DNA of 64,000 bases, from contig NZ_VLTJ01000029.1 in NCBI RefSeq assembly GCF_007558815.1, positions 310,001 through 374,000 on the forward strand, read 5' to 3'. The position numbers and the translations under genes are program-made. The notes beneath the pieces are model-generated. The model made no database searches and was not told the DNA's origin. It worked only from the letters and a program-made list of their open reading frames with translations. How positions within the stretch are numbered: position 1 is the first letter of the stretch; every line of letters begins with the position of its first letter. The DNA is from Verticiella sediminum (GTDB taxonomy: Bacteria > Pseudomonadota > Gammaproteobacteria > Burkholderiales > Burkholderiaceae_B). Positions 17,421 to 25,297 of the stretch are shown here, piece by piece.

Positions 17421-18393
17421 GTGAGAAGAACATACCGCACCTCGCTGGCGGTCGGCCTCATGGCGGCCTTCTGCTTCAATGCAACGGCCCAGGACTACCC
17501 CGACAAACCCATACGCTTGATTGTCCCGTACGCCGCTGGCGGAGTGACCGACGTCAATTCCCGCATCGCCGCTCGCAAGATGTCCGAGCTACTGGGGCAG
17601 CCCATCGTCGCGGAGAACCGCGGCGGTGCCGACAGGAACATCGGCACCGTCGCGATCGCCCGGGCTGCGCCGGACGGCTATACCATCGGCATCGTTTCCA
17701 ACGGCCCCATGGCTACGAACAAGGTGCTGTACCCGGACCTTCCCTACGATCCCGAGCAGGACTTCACGCCCATCACGCTGCTCTACAGCGTGCCGAACTT
17801 GGTGATCGCAAACCCCTCGCTCGGCGCAGGCAACATACAGGAGCTGATCGGCATCCTGAAGGCCGACCCAGGCAAGTACAGCTATGGCCACGGCGGCGTG
17901 GGAACTTCCCAGCATATTGCCGGTGCGCGCTTCGCCAGCATGGCCGGCCTGCAGGTCAGGCCCATCGGCTACAAGGGAGAGGCGCCGGCTATCGCCGATA
18001 TATTGGGCGGCCACGTGCCCTTCGGCATCACTACGTACACCTCGATCGGTCCACACCTGCAGAATGGTTCGTTGCGCGTACTTGCCATCACATCCGGCAA
18101 CCGCAGCCCCATCCTTCCCGACACGCCCGCTCTCGCGGAAGTCGGCCTGGACAACTTCGACGTTCAATCCTGGTTCGGTCTGGCCGGCCCTGCGGGGCAT
18201 GCCGGCCGAGGTGTCGCGCAGACTCCACGACGCTGCTGTGGCCAGCCTTGCTTCGGAGGAGGTCGTCAAGGCCATAGGCAGTATCGGGGGCACCCTCGGC
18301 ATCAACTCGCCAGAGGAGTTCGCCCGATTCATCAGCAGTGAGATTCCCCGCTGGGCAACCATGGGCGAGGAAACCGGCGTGAAGATCGAGTAA
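17421..18393 (+). pseudogene. Bug/TctC-family receptor with a frameshift
   Basis: The first ~258 codons (signal peptide ending ATAQ, KPIRLIVPYAAGGVTD, ENRGGADRN, YKGEAPAIADILGGHVP, NRSPILPDTPALAEVG, GLAGPAG) are a normal Bug protein. At the GGGG run 18194-18197 the frame shifts by one base: deleting one G gives PAG-MPAEVSRRLHDAAVA and continues in frame to EETGVKIE and a stop at 18391-18393, a full-length family C-terminus. As given, the protein would end at 18341 with about 45 unrelated residues. Either it is a recent mutation or a homopolymer sequencing error. GTG 17421 follows GGAGA (17411-17415) at five bases. It is cotranscribed with the SDR gene. Confidence 0.85.
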
Positions 18394-18404
18394 GAGGCAG
18401 CGGT

Positions 18405-18429
18405 GCGGGCGACACGATGTGCCGCCCGC
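18405..18429. terminator. Stem-loop between convergent genes
   Basis: GCGGGCG (18405-18411) pairs with CGCCCGC (18423-18429) across 11 bases, between the ends of the Bug pseudogene and the minus-strand dehydrogenase gene. There is no T-tract, so termination is inferred from place and pairing. Confidence 0.4.
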
Positions 18430-18437
18430 CCGCAGCA

Positions 18438-19376
18438 TCAGGCTGTCGCGTCGGGTTCTGCCTTGCGCAGGCGCCGCAGGCCCATCAGCATCTCGTCCCG
18501 CCAGCGAACACGCTCGCCCCATTGCTCCAGGGGCAGTTGCGCGCGACGCTGCGCCTCGACGGCCGCCACCAGTTCGGGGGTCCAGGGATCGTTCTGCCCG
18601 CGCTCGGCGCCCATGCGGGCATAGGCGGGCCCCATCTTGGCGGCGTGCGAAACGATGCCCCCGCGCGTATTGAGATCTACGGTCTCGAACGGGCCCATGA
18701 AGCTCCAGCGCAGGCCCAGGCCGCTGCGCATGACGGTATCGATGTCCTCCACGTCCGCCACCTGGTCGCGCACCAGGCAGTAGGCCTCGCGCAGCACGGC
18801 GCCCTGCAGGCGGTTGAAGACGAAGCCTTCCACCTCCTTGCGCACGTGCACGGGTGCGAGACCGCAGGCGCGGTACAGCACGGCGGCGCGCTGGAGCACG
18901 TCGGGGCTGGTGAAAGGCGCCGGCACCAGCTCGATGACGGGGATCAGATAGGGCGGATTGCCCGGATGCGCCACCAGGCAACGCCGGCGGGCGTCGCCCT
19001 GCGGCGCGTACTGCGAGACCGGCAGCGCGGAACTCGAACTGGCCAGTATGGCCCCGGCCGGCGCGGCCTGCGCCAGACGCTGGAAGAGTTCCTGCTTGAG
19101 ATCGAGCCTTTCGGGCGCGCACTCCTGCACGAGTTCCGCGTCCCGCACCGCGCCCTCCAGGGAGCCCGTGATGCCGACGCGCGCCGCCACCGCCGCCGGC
19201 TCCTCGTCCAGAAGCTGGAAAGCCTGCAGCCCCTCCAGGCACTGCCAAAGCTCGTCGCCCGCGGCCTCGCGCCGGCCCGCGTCGGGATCGCACAGGGCGA
19301 CCCGGCAGCCCGAACGGCTGAAAACCACGGCGAAAGCGACGCCGATGCTGCCCGCGCCTACGATCGAAACGTTCAT
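18438..19376 (-). CDS. 3-Hydroxyacyl-CoA dehydrogenase / lambda-crystallin family NAD dehydrogenase
   Basis: 312 residues. N-terminal NAD-binding fold with GAGSIG (residues 7-12), catalytic His137 in HPGNPPYLIPVIELVP with Glu149, and the C-terminal helical domain beginning EGFVFNRLQGAVLREAYCL. The HPxNPPxxxPxxExVP form is that of the short lambda-crystallin/L-gulonate dehydrogenase and carnitine dehydrogenase-like branch. In this setting oxidation of a 3-hydroxyacyl-CoA made by the upstream hydratase-like enzyme is most likely. It follows the MenB/BadI-like gene by 37 bp on the same strand and is presumably served by the sigma-54 promoter at 20312-20327. Confidence 0.83.
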   Translation of the reverse strand: MNVSIVGAGSIGVAFAVVFSRSGCRVALCDPDAGRREAAGDELWQCLEGLQAFQLLDEEPAAVAARVGITGSLEGAVRDAELVQECAPERLDLKQELFQRLAQAAPAGAILASSSSALPVSQYAPQGDARRRCLVAHPGNPPYLIPVIELVPAPFTSPDVLQRAAVLYRACGLAPVHVRKEVEGFVFNRLQGAVLREAYCLVRDQVADVEDIDTVMRSGLGLRWSFMGPFETVDLNTRGGIVSHAAKMGPAYARMGAERGQNDPWTPELVAAVEAQRRAQLPLEQWGERVRWRDEMLMGLRRLRKAEPDATA

Positions 19377-19413
19377 TGCTTCATTCTCCTGCGTGGTGCC
19401 CCTTCCCTACGGC

Positions 19414-20193
19414 TCAGTGACCGAACTGCGTGCTGTCGGGCTGGCGGCGCTGCGCGAAGGACTCGGCCAGCTCCTCGTGCTCCTTAGTGCCCAGGTAGTT
19501 GCGCAGCAGCAGGTCGTGGGCCATGCGCGATAGGCCGGAGACACCGCCGTGCCGCGCATTGAACGAGGCCTTGATAGACGCCAGGGCGAACGAGCCCCGG
19601 TCGGCGATCTCCAGGGCGATCTTGCTGGTGAACTCCTGCAGTTGCGCATCGGGCACCACGTGATTGACGAGCCCCCACTCCAGCGCCTCGCGCGCGCTCA
19701 ACCGAGGGTTGCGATACCACATCTCCTTCGCGCGCTTCTTGCCGATGAGGTCCTCGAGATACCAGGTGCCGTAGCCGCCGTCGAAGCTGCCCATCATCGG
19801 GCCGACCTGGCGGAACACCGCGCTCTCTTTGGCTACCGTGATGTCGCACACCACGTGCAGCACGTTGCCGCCGCCCACCGCGTAGCCGTTGACCATGGCG
19901 ATCACCGGCTTCTGCAGCTTGTCGATGGCCTCGTACATCTCCAGCGTGGGCAGCACGCCGGCGTACATCAGCGTGTCTTCCATGCCCTCCTTGCGCCCGC
20001 CGATGCAGAAGAACTTGTCGCCGGCGCCGGTGAGCACGATGACCCGGGTCCGGGTCTCGCGCCGGATCTCGTTGATGCAGTCCCGGATCTCATGGCACAT
20101 CGTGGGCGTGAACATGTTGCCGTCGTGCGGCCTGTTCATGGTGATGGTCCCGATGGGGCCGCTTTCTTCATAGGTGATTTCCTGGAACTTCAT
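19414..20193 (-). CDS. Crotonase of the MenB/BadI type (ring-forming or ring-opening hydrolase/hydratase)
   Basis: 259 residues. The block YAVGGGNVLHVVCDITVAKE and the run QVGPMMGSFDGGYGTWYLED (both near the middle) are the signature shared by MenB and by BadI, the 2-ketocyclohexanecarboxyl-CoA hydrolase that opens an alicyclic ring. The two glutamates of ordinary enoyl-CoA hydratase are absent (GGGNV in place of GGGxE). Beside CoA-linked degradation genes, a BadI-like ring cleavage is more plausible than naphthoate synthesis, but this is inference. The start at 20193 was chosen over 20205 because GGAGA lies six bases before it. Operon: this gene then the dehydrogenase at 18438. Confidence 0.82.
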   Translation of the reverse strand: MKFQEITYEESGPIGTITMNRPHDGNMFTPTMCHEIRDCINEIRRETRTRVIVLTGAGDKFFCIGGRKEGMEDTLMYAGVLPTLEMYEAIDKLQKPVIAMVNGYAVGGGNVLHVVCDITVAKESAVFRQVGPMMGSFDGGYGTWYLEDLIGKKRAKEMWYRNPRLSAREALEWGLVNHVVPDAQLQEFTSKIALEIADRGSFALASIKASFNARHGGVSGLSRMAHDLLLRNYLGTKEHEELAESFAQRRQPDSTQFGH

Positions 20194-20201
20194 CCGTGTC
20201 T

Positions 20202-20306
20202 CCATTGGTCACCGAACGCGGCGACCGGCAGTTTGGCATAGGGCCCGGGCAGCAGCGTCGCGAAATCCAACACCGGCTGCGCATCGCCCGCTTGCAACGT
20301 CGGCAT
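20202..20306 (-). pseudogene. Remnant of an alpha-methylacyl-CoA racemase / CoA-transferase gene
   Basis: On the minus strand, codons starting at 20306 read MPTLQAGDAQPVLDFATLLP followed by GPYAKLPVAAFGDQ. VLDFATLLPGP is nearly identical to VLDFSTLLPGP near the N-terminus of the intact racemase-like gene at 36376-37464. After about 30 codons the similarity ends where the ribosome binding site of the crotonase gene begins. The rest of the gene (about 330 codons) is missing, as if a deletion fused the racemase start to the crotonase leader. The predicted transcription start (near 20301) falls just inside the remnant, so it is now untranslated leader. Confidence 0.6.
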
Positions 20307-20311
20307 CACTA

Positions 20312-20327
20312 TGCAAAGAGCGGGCCA
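20312..20327 (-). promoter_or_regulatory. Sigma-54 promoter of the MenB/BadI-like operon
   Basis: On the minus strand TGGCCCGCTCTTTGCA has the -24 TGGC and -12 TTGCA elements with GG-N10-GC spacing. The leader to the crotonase ATG at 20193 would be about 107 bases. It shares the enhancer at 20413-20429 with the divergent promoter at 20533. The rest of 20194-20589 holds only these sites and the racemase remnant. Confidence 0.62.
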
Positions 20328-20412
20328 GATCTTTCCAGGCCATCGTGCCACACTGCGGCACAGCGCGACGGCGACGCGAAGACCCGGTTTCGGAGTGCCT
20401 TTTCCGGCGGGT

Positions 20413-20429
20413 TGTCTTCGGCGAAGACA
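20413..20429. promoter_or_regulatory. Perfect TGTC-N9-GACA inverted repeat, shared enhancer
   Basis: TGTCTTCGGCGAAGACA has 7-bp perfect arms around GGC. It is 94 bp upstream of the minus promoter at 20312-20327 and 112 bp upstream of the plus promoter at 20533-20548, the normal distance for an activator of sigma-54 RNA polymerase. The same element, with one change, occurs at 46395. Confidence 0.62.
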
Positions 20430-20532
20430 GTCGGCTGCCTTCCCCCCGAACACACCGGCGACAGCGCGGCGACGGGCCCGGCCTTCCTCCCTTCCGGCAG
20501 CCCTCGCAGCCGGCTCGTCGCTGCGAGGGAAA

Positions 20533-20548
20533 TGGTGCAGTTCTTGCA
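20533..20548 (+). promoter_or_regulatory. Sigma-54 promoter of acyl-CoA dehydrogenase gene
   Basis: TGGTGCAGTTCTTGCA keeps TGG and TTGCA with GG-N10-GC spacing. The expected start near 20560 leaves a leader of about 30 bases before the ATG at 20590. Confidence 0.65.
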
Positions 20549-20589
20549 TTGAAACCGCCTGCAATCTCCAACCACCATGAGGCAATGCC

Positions 20590-21732
20590 ATGGATTTTTC
20601 CCCGAGCGTCGAGCAGGCCATCCTGCGCACATCGGTTCAGAAGCTCGTGCAATCCCTGTGCACGAACGAGAAGGTCAGACAGTGGGATGGCGAAGGAACC
20701 TATCCGGAAGACGTGTACGCGGCGATGGTCGAGGCTGGCTTCATTTCCATGGTCGTACCTGCCGAATACGGGGGCCTGGGCAGCCCCATGTCCGATTGCA
20801 TCATCCTCTATGAAGAGGTCGCCAGGCCGAGCGTGGACTTTGCGACACGCATTGCTTTGCAGGCCTGGGGTTGCTCGATTCTGGCGGATGTGGCATCAGA
20901 AGCCACCAAGAGGGAGATCCTGCCGGCCGTTGCGCAGGGCGAAGCCAAGCTGTCCTTCAGCCTGACCGAGCCGGGCTCGGGTTCGGACGCGGCAGCGTTG
21001 AGCACGCGGGCGCGCCGGCATGGCGGCGACTGGATCATCAGCGGCCAGAAAGTATTCTCCAGCGGCGCGGATGCCCCGGGCAACCGCATCATTCTTGCAG
21101 CAAGAACGGCGGCGACCAACAGAAAGCACGAAGGCATCTCGCTCTTTCTCGTGCCGAATGATCTGCAGGGCATCACGATCCGGCGTCTGGATGTGATCGG
21201 ACGACGCATGCTCGGTTTGTCCGAAATATTCTTCGACGACGTGCGAGTTCCGGCCGATTCTCTTCTCGGCGAAGCAGGCAGGGGCTGGGGCTACATCGGC
21301 CGGCATCTCGAAAGAGAACGCATCACGCTCGCCGCGAACTACCTCGGCTGCGCCGCGAGCGCGCTGGACGATGCCACCCGCTATGCCCGGGAGAGACGGC
21401 AGTTCGGACGCCCCATCGGGCAGTTCCAGGCGGTCTCGCACATGCTTGCGGACATGGCAACGGAAGTCGAGTGCGGGAGATGGCTGACCAACATGGCAGC
21501 CTGGCGATACGATAACGGCCTGCCCTGCCGCAAGGAGGCCAGCATGGCGAAGCTGTACGTATCCGAGATGCTCCAGCGGGTCACGTCGTCCGGCATGCAG
21601 ATACTCGGCGGGCATGCCTATACGACGGATCACGCGATGCAACGGCATTGGCGCGATGCGAGAAACGCGACTGTCGGCGGCGGGACGTCCCAGATCCAGC
21701 GCGAACTGATCGCCCGGGAACTGGCGCTCTGA
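20590..21732 (+). CDS. Acyl-CoA dehydrogenase with isovaleryl-type catalytic glutamate
   Basis: 380 residues, the usual length. FAD/substrate motifs FSLTEPGSGSDAAALSTRA and QLFGRP-type YARERRQFGRPIGQFQ are present. The C-terminal motif that carries the catalytic Glu of medium-chain enzymes (EGT.QIQR) reads GGGTSQIQR (Gly364), so that base is missing. Instead Glu243 in LERERITLA lines up with the catalytic Glu of isovaleryl- and long-chain acyl-CoA dehydrogenases (xxERLVLA). This shift is associated with branched substrates. The enzyme would introduce the alpha,beta double bond and pass electrons to ETF. Single-gene unit ended by the hairpin at 21780. Confidence 0.88.
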   Translation: MDFSPSVEQAILRTSVQKLVQSLCTNEKVRQWDGEGTYPEDVYAAMVEAGFISMVVPAEYGGLGSPMSDCIILYEEVARPSVDFATRIALQAWGCSILADVASEATKREILPAVAQGEAKLSFSLTEPGSGSDAAALSTRARRHGGDWIISGQKVFSSGADAPGNRIILAARTAATNRKHEGISLFLVPNDLQGITIRRLDVIGRRMLGLSEIFFDDVRVPADSLLGEAGRGWGYIGRHLERERITLAANYLGCAASALDDATRYARERRQFGRPIGQFQAVSHMLADMATEVECGRWLTNMAAWRYDNGLPCRKEASMAKLYVSEMLQRVTSSGMQILGGHAYTTDHAMQRHWRDARNATVGGGTSQIQRELIARELAL

Positions 21733-21779
21733 AAGACGGGCCTCGCAGAACGCCATGGCGCCTTCGCATCCGCCATGCA

Positions 21780-21808
21780 CCGCCCCAGCGCTCAAGCCGC
21801 TGGGGCGG
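21780..21808. terminator. Strong bidirectional hairpin between convergent genes
   Basis: CCGCCCCAGCG (21780-21790) pairs perfectly with CGCTGGGGCGG (21798-21808) across seven bases. It lies between the acyl-CoA dehydrogenase stop and the end of the minus-strand Bug gene. No long T-tract is present. Confidence 0.55.
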
Positions 21809-21824
21809 CGCCGGATCCGCCGGA

Positions 21825-22781
21825 TCAACTCTTTCCGCGCAAGCCCAGTTCCTCGACGATCGGCTTCCACTTGCCGATCTCATCGCGGATCAACCGATCG
21901 AACTCCGCAGGTGTACCGACCTGGATGATCATGCCTCTCTCGCTTAATTGCCTGTCGATCTCGGGGGAATGCATGGCATCGCGAATATCGGCGTTGAGCC
22001 GCTCGACCAGAGCCGGGTCCATGTCCTTGGGGCCAAGAATGCCGAACCAGGTGCTGACGTCATAGCCCGGCACCCCGGATTCGTCGATCGTGGGAACGTG
22101 CTCGATCACCGGGACTCGCGTCTTCGCCGTTACGGCAAGAGCGCGCACATTACCTGCATCGATTTGTTCCTTCGCGCCGGGCACCGTGTTGATACTGAGC
22201 GGCACGTGTCCGCCCACGACATTGGTGAGCGATTCGGCATCTCCCTTGAAGAAGATGGCCTCGATGTTGACGCCGCTCATCGACTTGAGCAACTCGCCCG
22301 ACAGGTGCACCGACGTTCCCACGCCGGATGTCCCATAGGAGAGCAGGTTCGGGTTCTCCTTCGCTGCCGCCACCACATCCATGACGCTGGCGTATGGGCT
22401 GTTCTTGGGCGCCAGCAGCACGTTCGGCACGTCGACGACCTGCGCGACGGGAGTGAAATCCTCGACGGTTCGATACGGCAGTTTCTCGTGCACCAGTTCA
22501 TTGATGGCGTGCCCGCTGGCCACGATCAGCAAGGTCCGACCGTCCGGGGGCGAGGTTGCGACATGCCGTGCGCCGATGGTGCCGGCCGCACCCGGCCTGT
22601 TCTCCACCATCACCGTCTCGTTCCAGGTCTGGGAAAGCTTGCTCGCCAGGCTGCGTGCGACAGTATCTGTGGCACCTCCGGCCGCGAACGGCACGATAAT
22701 CCTGGTCTGTATACTCTGTGCCGCTGCGGCAAGCGGCATTATGGTTGCAGTAATCGTTGCGAGAAAGATCCGGACCTTCAT
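21825..22781 (-). CDS. Bug/TctC-family periplasmic solute receptor
   Basis: 318 residues with a signal peptide (ITATIMPLAAAAQS) and Bug motifs RIIVPFAAGGATDTVARSLASKL, ENRPGAAGTIG, GTSGVGTSVHLSGELL and TRVPVIEHVPTIDESGVPGYD. It is the last gene of a long minus-strand set and its start overlaps the stop of the CoA-transferase gene by four bases (ATGA), so the two are translationally coupled. Coupling of a receptor to a CoA-transferase suggests that its ligand is the acid that becomes activated. Confidence 0.87.
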   Translation of the reverse strand: MKVRIFLATITATIMPLAAAAQSIQTRIIVPFAAGGATDTVARSLASKLSQTWNETVMVENRPGAAGTIGARHVATSPPDGRTLLIVASGHAINELVHEKLPYRTVEDFTPVAQVVDVPNVLLAPKNSPYASVMDVVAAAKENPNLLSYGTSGVGTSVHLSGELLKSMSGVNIEAIFFKGDAESLTNVVGGHVPLSINTVPGAKEQIDAGNVRALAVTAKTRVPVIEHVPTIDESGVPGYDVSTWFGILGPKDMDPALVERLNADIRDAMHSPEIDRQLSERGMIIQVGTPAEFDRLIRDEIGKWKPIVEELGLRGKS

Positions 22782-24034
22782 GCTTGTCTCCTGCCGATGT
22801 GAGTTTCATCCCTGGACAGGTCCAGGAGTTCGCGCAGCACCTCTTCCGTATGCTGACCGCATGTCGGGGGCGCGGTGTAGCGATCCAGTGGCGTGGCGGA
22901 CATGCGCATCGGCGAAGCCACCAGCGGCACGGTGCCGCCACTGACGTGCTCGACGTATCGCACGATTTCCCGCGCACCCGCCTGGGGGTCAGCCAGCGCC
23001 TCGGCCAGCGTTTTGATGGGACCAGCCACCAGCCCCGCTCGCTCCAACGTCGCCAGCCAATGGGCTTTCGTATGCATGCGCAGGCGCGTCTCGAGCGCCT
23101 GCTGGAGCGTCGCGCGATTGGTGACCCTGGCGCTGTTGGTCCGGTAGCGATCGTCGTCGGCCAACTGCGCGAGGCAGAGTACCTCGCATAGGCGGCGGAA
23201 CTGCATGTCGTTTCCCGCGACGATAATGATCTCGCCGTCCGAGCAGGAGAACGCATTGGAAGGCGATACCGAAGGCGCGCCGTTGCCGAACCGCGCCGGC
23301 ACCTCGCCCGACACGAGGTAGTGGCTGGCTTGATGCGACATGGCCGCCAATTGCGCGTCGAACATCGAGATGTCGATGTACTGGCCTTCCGAGTTGCGGG
23401 TATCCCTTGCATAGAGCGCAGCCAGGATCGCCATGGCGGCGTAGGTGCCGGCCATCATGTCGGACATCACCAACCCGACCTTCAGAGGGCCGCCACCGGG
23501 TTCGCCGTCGGGCAAGCCCGTGACGCTCATGAGGCCGCACATGGCTTGCATGACAGTGTCATAGCCCATCTGATGACGGCGAGGTCCGGTCTGCCCGAAG
23601 CCGCTGATCGAGCAGTAGACGATACGCGGGTTGATCGCCGCTATGCTGGAATAGTCGAGGCCGTACTTGGCGAGATTGCCCGCCTTGAAGTTCTCGACGA
23701 AGACGTCGCATGCCGCCGCAAGCTGCTGGATGGTCCTTTGTCCCTCGGGCGTGCCGATGTCCACGGCGACCGAGCGCTTGTTGCGATTGACACTGAGGTA
23801 GTAGCTGGACTCGCTGGTTAGGCCACCCTGGTCGTCCATCAGGAAAGGCGGACCCAGGCGCCGTTGGTCGTCACCTCGCCCGGGCTGCTCGATCTTGATG
23901 ACGTCCGCCCCAAGGTCGCCAAGAATCTGTGTCCCCCATGGACCCGAGAACACCCGAGTCATGTCAAGCACACGAATACCCGCAAGCGGGCGATTGTCGA
24001 TTTTGCCGGGATTCCTGTCGACGTCGACTGGCAT
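22778..24034 (-). CDS. CaiB/BaiF class III CoA-transferase
   Basis: 418 residues. N-terminal LAGIRVLDMTRVFSGPWGTQ and LGDLGADVIKIEQPGRGDD, then FKAGNLAKYGLDY and the catalytic-Asp region GYDTVMQAMCGLMSVTG with Asp159, which forms the acyl-enzyme anhydride in formyl-CoA transferase. It moves CoA between carboxylic acids without ATP. AAGAGG seven bases upstream supports the ATG. A 172-bp gap separates it from the Bug gene upstream; I saw no sigma-54 promoter there, only an inverted repeat (GAATCCAG near 24100, CTGGATTC near 24170). Confidence 0.9.
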   Translation of the reverse strand: MPVDVDRNPGKIDNRPLAGIRVLDMTRVFSGPWGTQILGDLGADVIKIEQPGRGDDQRRLGPPFLMDDQGGLTSESSYYLSVNRNKRSVAVDIGTPEGQRTIQQLAAACDVFVENFKAGNLAKYGLDYSSIAAINPRIVYCSISGFGQTGPRRHQMGYDTVMQAMCGLMSVTGLPDGEPGGGPLKVGLVMSDMMAGTYAAMAILAALYARDTRNSEGQYIDISMFDAQLAAMSHQASHYLVSGEVPARFGNGAPSVSPSNAFSCSDGEIIIVAGNDMQFRRLCEVLCLAQLADDDRYRTNSARVTNRATLQQALETRLRMHTKAHWLATLERAGLVAGPIKTLAEALADPQAGAREIVRYVEHVSGGTVPLVASPMRMSATPLDRYTAPPTCGQHTEEVLRELLDLSRDETHIGRRQA

Positions 24035-24206
24035 TCAAACCTCTTTAACTGAAATTTAACGTATGACCCACATGCCGGTGCGCGGATCCAGGCCGAATCC
24101 AGACGTAGGGCGCAGGCTGCGCAGAGCGGGCGCCGGGAAGCCGGCGGCTCCCCATGGCCCGTACAGCCTGGATTCATTGAGTATTGCTCTCTCGGGCGCT
24201 GAAGAT

Positions 24207-25187
24207 TCAATCGACTTTGATGCCGACCTTCGTGATGATCTCGCCCCAGCGCTCCGTCTCATCGCGAATGAGCTGCGTGGCCTGCTCCGGCGTGCTGCCC
24301 ACCGCCTCCATCCCACGTGCGGCCATGGCCTTGCGGAATTCCTCGTCCCTGCCGATCTCCATGAGCGCCGAACCCAGGGTATCCACCACGTCTTGCGGGA
24401 CCTTTGCCGGCGCGAGAATGGCATACCAGCCGAAGACGTTGAAGTCCTTGACTCCGGATTCCTCGACGGTGGGCACCTCGGGCAGCAGTGCATTGCGCTT
24501 GTCGTCGGCAACGGCAATCGGATGCACTTTGTTCGACTGGATCAACTGCAGCGCCCCGCCCACTGTAGCGAAGGTCGCGTTGATCCGACCTCCCAGCAGT
24601 TCAGTGAAGGCCAGCGCCTCGCCCTTATAAGGGATGTGCATGACATCCATGCCGGTGCGCTCCTTCAGCATTTCCATAGTGAGGTGCGCCGTGGACGCAT
24701 TGCCGGCAGAGCCATAGTTCATCGATTCCGGGTTCCTCCTGGCGGCATCGATGAAATCGTCGAGCGTCTTGAGCGGGCTTTCCGGATTGCTGACGAGCAC
24801 CAGCGAGAATTTCGCAATCGACGAAATCGCGGTGAAGTCTTTCAAGGTGTCGTAGGGGAGGTTCGAATAGAGCGTCGTGTTCACGCTCGCCAGGCCCTGG
24901 CTCGTCAATACCAGCGTATAGCCGTCCGGCTCGGCCTTGGCCACCACGTCCATGCCGATGATGCCGCCCGCGCCGGTCCTGTTGTCGACCAGGACGGATT
25001 GCCCTAGGCGCTTGGACAGCTCCTGTGCCAGTGTACGGGCAAGTATGTCGGAAAGCCCGCCGGCCGCATACGGCGTCACGAGTCGAATCGGACGCTCGGG
25101 ATATCCGGCCGCGGCGGCCTGGCCGCTTGTGGTCGCGATGGTCAGCAGGCTCGCAGCCGCCAGCAATGATTTCCGAATGATGTTCAT
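24207..25187 (-). CDS. Bug/TctC-family periplasmic solute receptor
   Basis: 326 residues. Signal peptide followed by AGYPERPIRLVTPYAAGGLSD, VDNRTGAGGIIG, the YKGEALAFTELLGGRIN block and NALLPEVPTVEESGVKDFN. Same strand and direction as the upstream Bug gene (110-bp gap) and the downstream CoA-transferase (172-bp gap). The ligand is unknown. It differs from its neighbour Bug proteins in the ligand-loop regions, so duplication is not recent. Confidence 0.87.
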   Translation of the reverse strand: MNIIRKSLLAAASLLTIATTSGQAAAAGYPERPIRLVTPYAAGGLSDILARTLAQELSKRLGQSVLVDNRTGAGGIIGMDVVAKAEPDGYTLVLTSQGLASVNTTLYSNLPYDTLKDFTAISSIAKFSLVLVSNPESPLKTLDDFIDAARRNPESMNYGSAGNASTAHLTMEMLKERTGMDVMHIPYKGEALAFTELLGGRINATFATVGGALQLIQSNKVHPIAVADDKRNALLPEVPTVEESGVKDFNVFGWYAILAPAKVPQDVVDTLGSALMEIGRDEEFRKAMAARGMEAVGSTPEQATQLIRDETERWGEIITKVGIKVD

Positions 25188-25297
25188 TGACTCCTCTCTT
25201 TATATGGATGGGTTGAAGATCGTTGATCGCACGACCTGTCGAACGATTGCCGCCCGGCACGGCTGCATGCCTTGCATTGCAAAGCGTTCGGCGCCTG

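Noticed and set aside
20309-20515. Possible dispersed 200-bp repeat shared with 46287-46490
   Set aside because: The similarity is confined to the sigma-54 promoter and the TGTC-N9-GACA enhancer at equal spacing; the rest does not align well, so shared regulatory sites explain it better.
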